A stretch of 64,000 nt of DNA, from contig CM041550.1 in NCBI GenBank assembly GCA_023238725.1, forward strand, positions 11,377,440 to 11,441,439. Direction: 5' to 3'. The DNA is from Scortum barcoo. Taxonomy: Eukaryota; Chordata; Actinopteri; Centrarchiformes; Terapontidae. Each line of letters starts with the position of its first letter. The first letter of the stretch is position 1. Below the pieces are notes generated by a model. That model was given only the letters and a program-made list of their open reading frames with translations, was not told where the DNA came from and ran no database searches. Below, piece by piece: positions 59,190-64,000 of this stretch. The translations under genes were made by a program, and so were the position numbers.

Positions 59190-62100
59190 AAACTTTAATC
59201 AAGATAATGCTGTTTGCAGGAGAAGTAGTTTAAAAAAGGTGTCCCCAGCCCCCTTATTTCCACCCAGTCAACCTCCCCGCTTCATATTGTAGCGGTCATA
59301 ACCCCACTTATCTGCTTCTTAAACTTGTGTGTGTTTGTTTGTTTGTTTGTTGTTTTGTTGTCCTCTGCAAAGCCTGCTATTCTTTCTTTGTATGGTTTTG
59401 ATTCAGGTGTACATTTGTCAGGATTTCTCTGCATTGTCTTATTTATTTGCTCTCGGTAAGTTTTGCACTCCAGATTATGCAGAAGAAATAGACATTCATG
59501 CACTAGAATTAGCTAATTTGTCAGAATAAATTCAGCCTGCACAACTTTAAGTTATGTTATTCTGTCAAATTGACATTTTTAAAGGAAAAGAAATGCTCAA
59601 ACACATCCTATTTCATCTATTTTTTTAATCCCATTAAAATCAGACAAAATCACATTAAACAACTCTTTTCACCACAGATTATTGAAAACAACATAGCCTT
59701 GGTGCATTGTGGGTTTGTACACTTATTGGTCTGACTGGCCCAAAAACTAAATTACTGAACAAGTTGCTACAGTGGTGCAGCCAGAGAGAGACCACAGATG
59801 AGTAATGACATTTGTTTTGCACCTTGAAAATACTATTATTACTAATAGAATAATATTAATGCTTTTTATGGAAATCATTTAGTCAGAGAATTGCTCAGCG
59901 CCTTCATCTTATTGTAATTTATGCTGCTTTTTAGCTACTAAATCTCAGCAAGTGGCTTGGTGGAAATGCAACATCTTATCTTAAAGGTAAAATACATTCA
60001 TTTACACAGAGCAGATTTGGGTCATGTCACGTTCATTTACATAATAGTATTAGCATAGCATTATGAAAGCAGGTAAACTACAGTATGAGGCAAAGTGCTT
60101 ACACTTAATCATTGGTGTGTTACCTTATTACATGAAAAGTTAATATATGTGTCTGCGATTCTGAATCATTTCCAGTAAATACTGTTTGCTGCTCTGCCAG
60201 CTAAGAGAGAATATTACACTCAACTTAACTTGTTTCATTTGTTCATACAGACTGTGCCCAGTTTCTTTGTGAGATGTCCAAAGTTGTGATACGTTTATTT
60301 ATCTCTGTGTGGATTTATTTAAATAAAGATAAAGGAAGCAAAATTCTTTGGGTTTAAGAGAGCTTTAATGAAACATTCCTACAGTTTGTAATGTATCCTC
60401 TGTATCCTTAAGTTAATAAAGCCAAAACAGTTTAATCATCAGTAGATAGGACAGCCAGTAAGTAGTTGTAAGTGCTGAATTTTGTTTCTGAAATTTGGCT
60501 TGTCATTTCTGCTCTGTTTAGACCATATGTCCCTACCACGTACAATATTTATTCATTCCCTGCTGTATAAAAAATACCAGTATTTCCTTCATAATAAAAA
60601 GTGGATTACTGTGAATCACAGGAAAGCATCACCAGCTGTCACAGAGAAATGAGACCATGCTGGCCAATGTCTATGATGATTAAAAAACACATTTAGAAAT
60701 TAATGATTAATTAGCCGGTTCATGAGCAAGGCAGAAGTAGCACTGGTCATTATTAGAAGTTCATTGGAATAAAGTTTTATATTATTATTAGCAGTAGTGT
60801 TTTTAAAGAAGAAATGTTTTAATGCTAAAATTTGTTCAACAGGTGGACGAAAAAGCTGGAACAACAACAAGAAAAGCTTTTCATTTGTACTCATCCTAAG
60901 GTAAAGATCGATCTGTCCACCACAACTGCTGTTTTGCACATGTTTGCATTTGTCCTTTTTTTTTTTTTTTTTAATTTATTTGTTGGCCTTTACAATACTG
61001 TGTACGCATTATATGAAGCATTAACACGGATAGAAATTCCAAGTAAAAATCAGTGAAGTTGTCACAGAACATTTGGGTCATAGATATTAAAAAGAAGATC
61101 TCCCTACTGTAGTTTGTGTAGAAACAGGAAATGAAGGACACTGATACTTGATACGTGAGGTAAAAATGCTGCAGTCTCCACCACCTGAAGTATTAGCAGT
61201 CGGGTTTGACTGATTACAGCGCCACCACTGCTTGTTTGGTCGCCTCCTCTAAAAGCAATACTCAGCAGAACATGGCTTTTTCTCCTTCATATTGTGCTTT
61301 CTGCATGAATAATTACATCCTTGATTTCTGAGGTGCACTTGTACGGCTCCCACAGTAGAAACATGCCCTAAGATTGATAGAGGCTCCTCGTGTAAAGAAG
61401 TGTTTTTTAAAATAACCAGCTATTAAAAATGTTCTCATTGGACAGTGAACCAAATACCACCAAAACCAGTAAGGATGGGATCACATGTTCATTTTTTTAT
61501 TATTTCTTTATCTCTGAATTGTAAAGACGTGTATGTGTATGTTCATTAATTGTGCGATTCGTGCTTGTGTGTGCTGTGTAAAGTCCACAACTACCTTGAG
61601 CAGCTCCTCTGCAACTTGCACAGAATACTGTAGGACGCCGACCGGACAGAGACAAATCGCAAGCTCGAGAATTTCCATAGTGCTGTACATCTTTTAATCA
61701 TAACGACTAAACAATGAACAACAGTGGGATTGTGGTATTGGATGAACAGGAGCAGTGCGAGAGGCTAACCCCCCCTCCTTTCCTCCCTTTCCTGCCGCTG
61801 GTGGAATAACTAATGCACAGAGGGTCATGGTGTAAAACTGTTGCCCCAAGGTCAGCGTACTGACACTTAATTGTTTGTCCTGTCATGTGTCACTTCCTTG
61901 AAATTTCATATCTGACCCTTGTTAGCCCTTGTGCTTCTGTTTTAATCCCCAGTGTGACACAAAGATCAGGACTGTGCTGTGATCAAGATGTGTCAGATTA
62001 CTTGTGTTGGGTCCTGTCATTTTGATGCAATACAGGCCGACGATGCTTGTCTGTCATGTGCAGACCGAGGCATTGTCTCATTCTTAAATGCTATGTTCAC

Positions 62101-62920
62101 AGATTGGTTCCTTGATAAATCATTTTAGGCATTATTTTTTTACCTAATTGGTTGCAGGCCATTGAGAAAACTGGATCTGCTCCCTATTCTAATAAGCAAC
62201 TCTAGAAAGAGTTGCTTTTCGAAATTAACCATGTTATTAAGTTCCAGCTATCTTAGGTAAAGGGTTGCATTTTATATATTAACCTTATAGTGATGAAATT
62301 TATGATAAAGGGTAAAAAATAGCCTCTGTTTAATATCTGTAGTTTGGCCTCGTTCGTGTAGTGTGTCTCATTGTCAAACCAGCTTTTATACACTTTACCT
62401 TTTATAATTTTGAAGCGCTTTGGGAATAAGTGAAAACCAATACAAATTACATTATAAACGGGAAGGTACATCAATCACAGCACACATGTAATATTGCTTT
62501 TTCACTCGACCAGCTGCTGCAGCACAAACGAGCGTGAATCTTCAGTTAGCCAAATTATTGTCTTTCATGGAAGGCAAAAATAATTTTTTTATTACATGTT
62601 AAGGCACGTATCTATTTTGTGATTCTTCAGTTTTTATGTGTGCCACATATTTTTTTGTCCAGGGGTTCGTACTGTGTATACTGTATGCGAGTGTGTTGTC
62701 TGTGTGCTTGTGTTTATGCCTGTATGTGTGAGCGTATGCATGTGACTGACTAATACCGTAAGCATGATTCAACATCACCCACACTATCATTTTATAGTCA
62801 TTTGCCTGCCCTGCCCTTAAAGAATAATTTCAGTTTCAGTCTTGCCTACCTTATGTTTTTATCTAACCTGTTTCACACACAAAGTTCACTGAAAATGCAG
62901 CTTTGTTTGAAGAAAAGCAC
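59190..62920. other. Unique non-coding tract
   Basis: AT-rich. A (GTTT)5 run lies at 59333-59352 and a 17-base T run at 60956-60972. No gene or dispersed repeat recognised. Confidence 0.55.
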
Positions 62921-62921
62921 G

Positions 62922-63408
62922 ATGGGTGTTAGGTTAGGTGCACGGTGAAGTGGTAGTTGGACCCAGATGCAGACGAGGCAGGAGGCAGATAGACGTGGGC
63001 GTTGAACTCTTTATTAGAGGCAAACACGGGAACACAGGAACGCAGGAACACGGGTAGCACAGGGAAACACAAGTAAGTACAAGAAGCTACGCACGGGGAA
63101 GCGCAAGAAAGACAAGTAGTACACGAGAAAGCACAAGTAGGAACAAACGACACGACAAAACTGATCAACGCAGACGACACGACAAAGAACAAAAGGAGAA
63201 GGACTGACTTAAATACACAGGAGGAAAGGGAAGTGGAAACAGGTGAGGAGACTAATGGGGACAGGTGAAACCAATTGGGGCGGAGCAGGCAATCAAAAAA
63301 GGAGGGAAACACAAAGGGCAGGAAGTAAAGTGCAAAACCAGTGAGGAAAGACGAGACTACAAAATAAAACAGGAAATACACAACAGGTAACATACACATA
63401 ACAATGGG
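62922..63408 (-). mobile_element. Solo LTR of a Ty3/gypsy-like retrotransposon
   Basis: The LTR body is 62927-63403 (477 bp), beginning TGTTA and ending TAACA, and flanked by the 5-bp duplication ATGGG (62922-62926 and 63404-63408). Read on the minus strand it has a TATA-like TATTTAA (63209-63215 on the plus-strand scale) and, about 195 bp further on, AATAAA (63010-63015), the order expected of a U3-R-U5 LTR. GCATCTGGGTCCAACTACC near the 3' end is a word I know from fish gypsy LTRs. The 156-codon frame at 62929-63399 is not a gene. No internal region or second LTR follows, so it arose by LTR-LTR recombination. Confidence 0.85.
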
Positions 63409-64000
63409 GTTTAAAACATGAGCAGTCAGATGTCACACAGGTTTTCTAGCAAACCCCCAGATTAGTTAACCTTAACTGGAAGAGAAAACTGGGGTGAACG
63501 GTAAAGACATAACTCAAAGTGTTCAATGTAAACATCCAGCTCAGTCTGCAGACAGAATTACTGGTTCAAATGTGACATCTGGCATGATCCATAGTTGTTT
63601 TGAGCAATTATTACAGACTAATAAAGGGTGCTTCAAATGATCTGGCTTGTTTCTAGCTGGTTGTCACTGTATTTCCACATCTTGGCAAATAGCTGTGAAA
63701 AAAAAGGCCAAAGCTATGAAACCAACAAGTTATTTATTTATTTTTTTTATGTATATAGCACTTTAAAAAACTTTTATTGACCTTTGTGACCCCAGTCCCC
63801 AGAGGACATTGTGTGAAAAACCTACTTTTGTTTGAGTCACCAAAGACAAGAGTGTGCATCAGTAAGGCTGAGCAAACACTTTGGATGCTTTTATTACCAT
63901 TGTGAATTACCGCCACAACTGTGTGAAATCACATCACTTCTGTGTCTTTGTAGACCCGCTGTCAAAATACAAACTATATGAGTTTTTAAAAAAACTCCAC
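63409..64000. other. Non-coding tract to the window edge
   Basis: AT-rich with a T-rich run near 63732-63750. No gene, repeat family or RNA recognised. Confidence 0.5.

Noticed and set aside
62929..63399. 156-codon minus-strand frame
   Set aside because: It coincides almost exactly with the solo LTR. The Phe, Ser and Val-rich product is a by-product of LTR base composition, and the LTR signals and target duplication explain the sequence.
1..64000. Bacterial or phage features: operons, CRISPR, ribosome binding sites, integrase attachment sites
   Set aside because: The sequence is clearly vertebrate nuclear DNA. No regularly spaced identical repeats and no densely packed frames exist.

Overview
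The window reads as non-coding nuclear DNA from a bony fish, most likely a percomorph teleost. It is AT-rich, has no run of adjacent genes, and no ORF exceeds about 195 codons. It carries microsatellites and a set of dispersed repeats I recognise as typical of teleost genomes: a tRNA-derived SINE, several short non-autonomous DNA transposons, a piggyBac-like relic and a solo LTR. I see no rRNA, no functional tRNA, no CRISPR array and no intact protein gene. The best overall description is a gene desert or a very large intron, with many moderate-GC blocks rich in homeodomain, POU, E-box and CRE motifs that look like conserved regulatory elements. Conservation itself cannot be seen from one sequence.

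Layout. 1-7.2 kb: unique non-coding DNA with a 22-bp triplet repeat and a CA microsatellite. 7.2-8.24 kb: a decayed minisatellite with a period near 36 bp. 8.25-9.5 kb: AT-rich. 9.49-9.79 kb: a promoter-like island with three direct nuclear-receptor half-sites, an ETS site, a YY1 site and splice-donor-like sequences. 9.97-14.5 kb: the densest transposon cluster, holding a degenerate MITE, a piggyBac-like relic, a full-length SINE and a 5'-truncated SINE in opposite orientation; both SINEs have 14-bp target-site duplications. 14.5-19 kb: unique DNA with one short coding-like segment behind a good start context. 18.98-19.42 kb: a locally duplicated 78-bp block, next to the most protein-like reading frame of the window (minus strand, 19522-19797). 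19.8-45.9 kb: mostly unique DNA with regulatory-looking blocks, one MITE at 37.86-38.19 kb containing a full CRE, and a coding-like segment at 42.84-43.0 kb. 45.9-50.5 kb: a 683-bp MITE and another dispersed repeat. 50.5-62.9 kb: unique DNA with a GC-rich block at 54.06-54.54 kb, a purine-rich G-quadruplex-prone tract at 58.8 kb and further regulatory-looking blocks. 62.92-63.41 kb: a clean solo LTR with a 5-bp target duplication.

No pathway or operon logic applies. The supportable relationships are insertion histories (nesting and target duplications), a local duplication, and clustering of transcription-factor motifs. The short coding-like segments are hypotheses; only one pair has compatible splice phase, and I recognise none of them as a known protein family.
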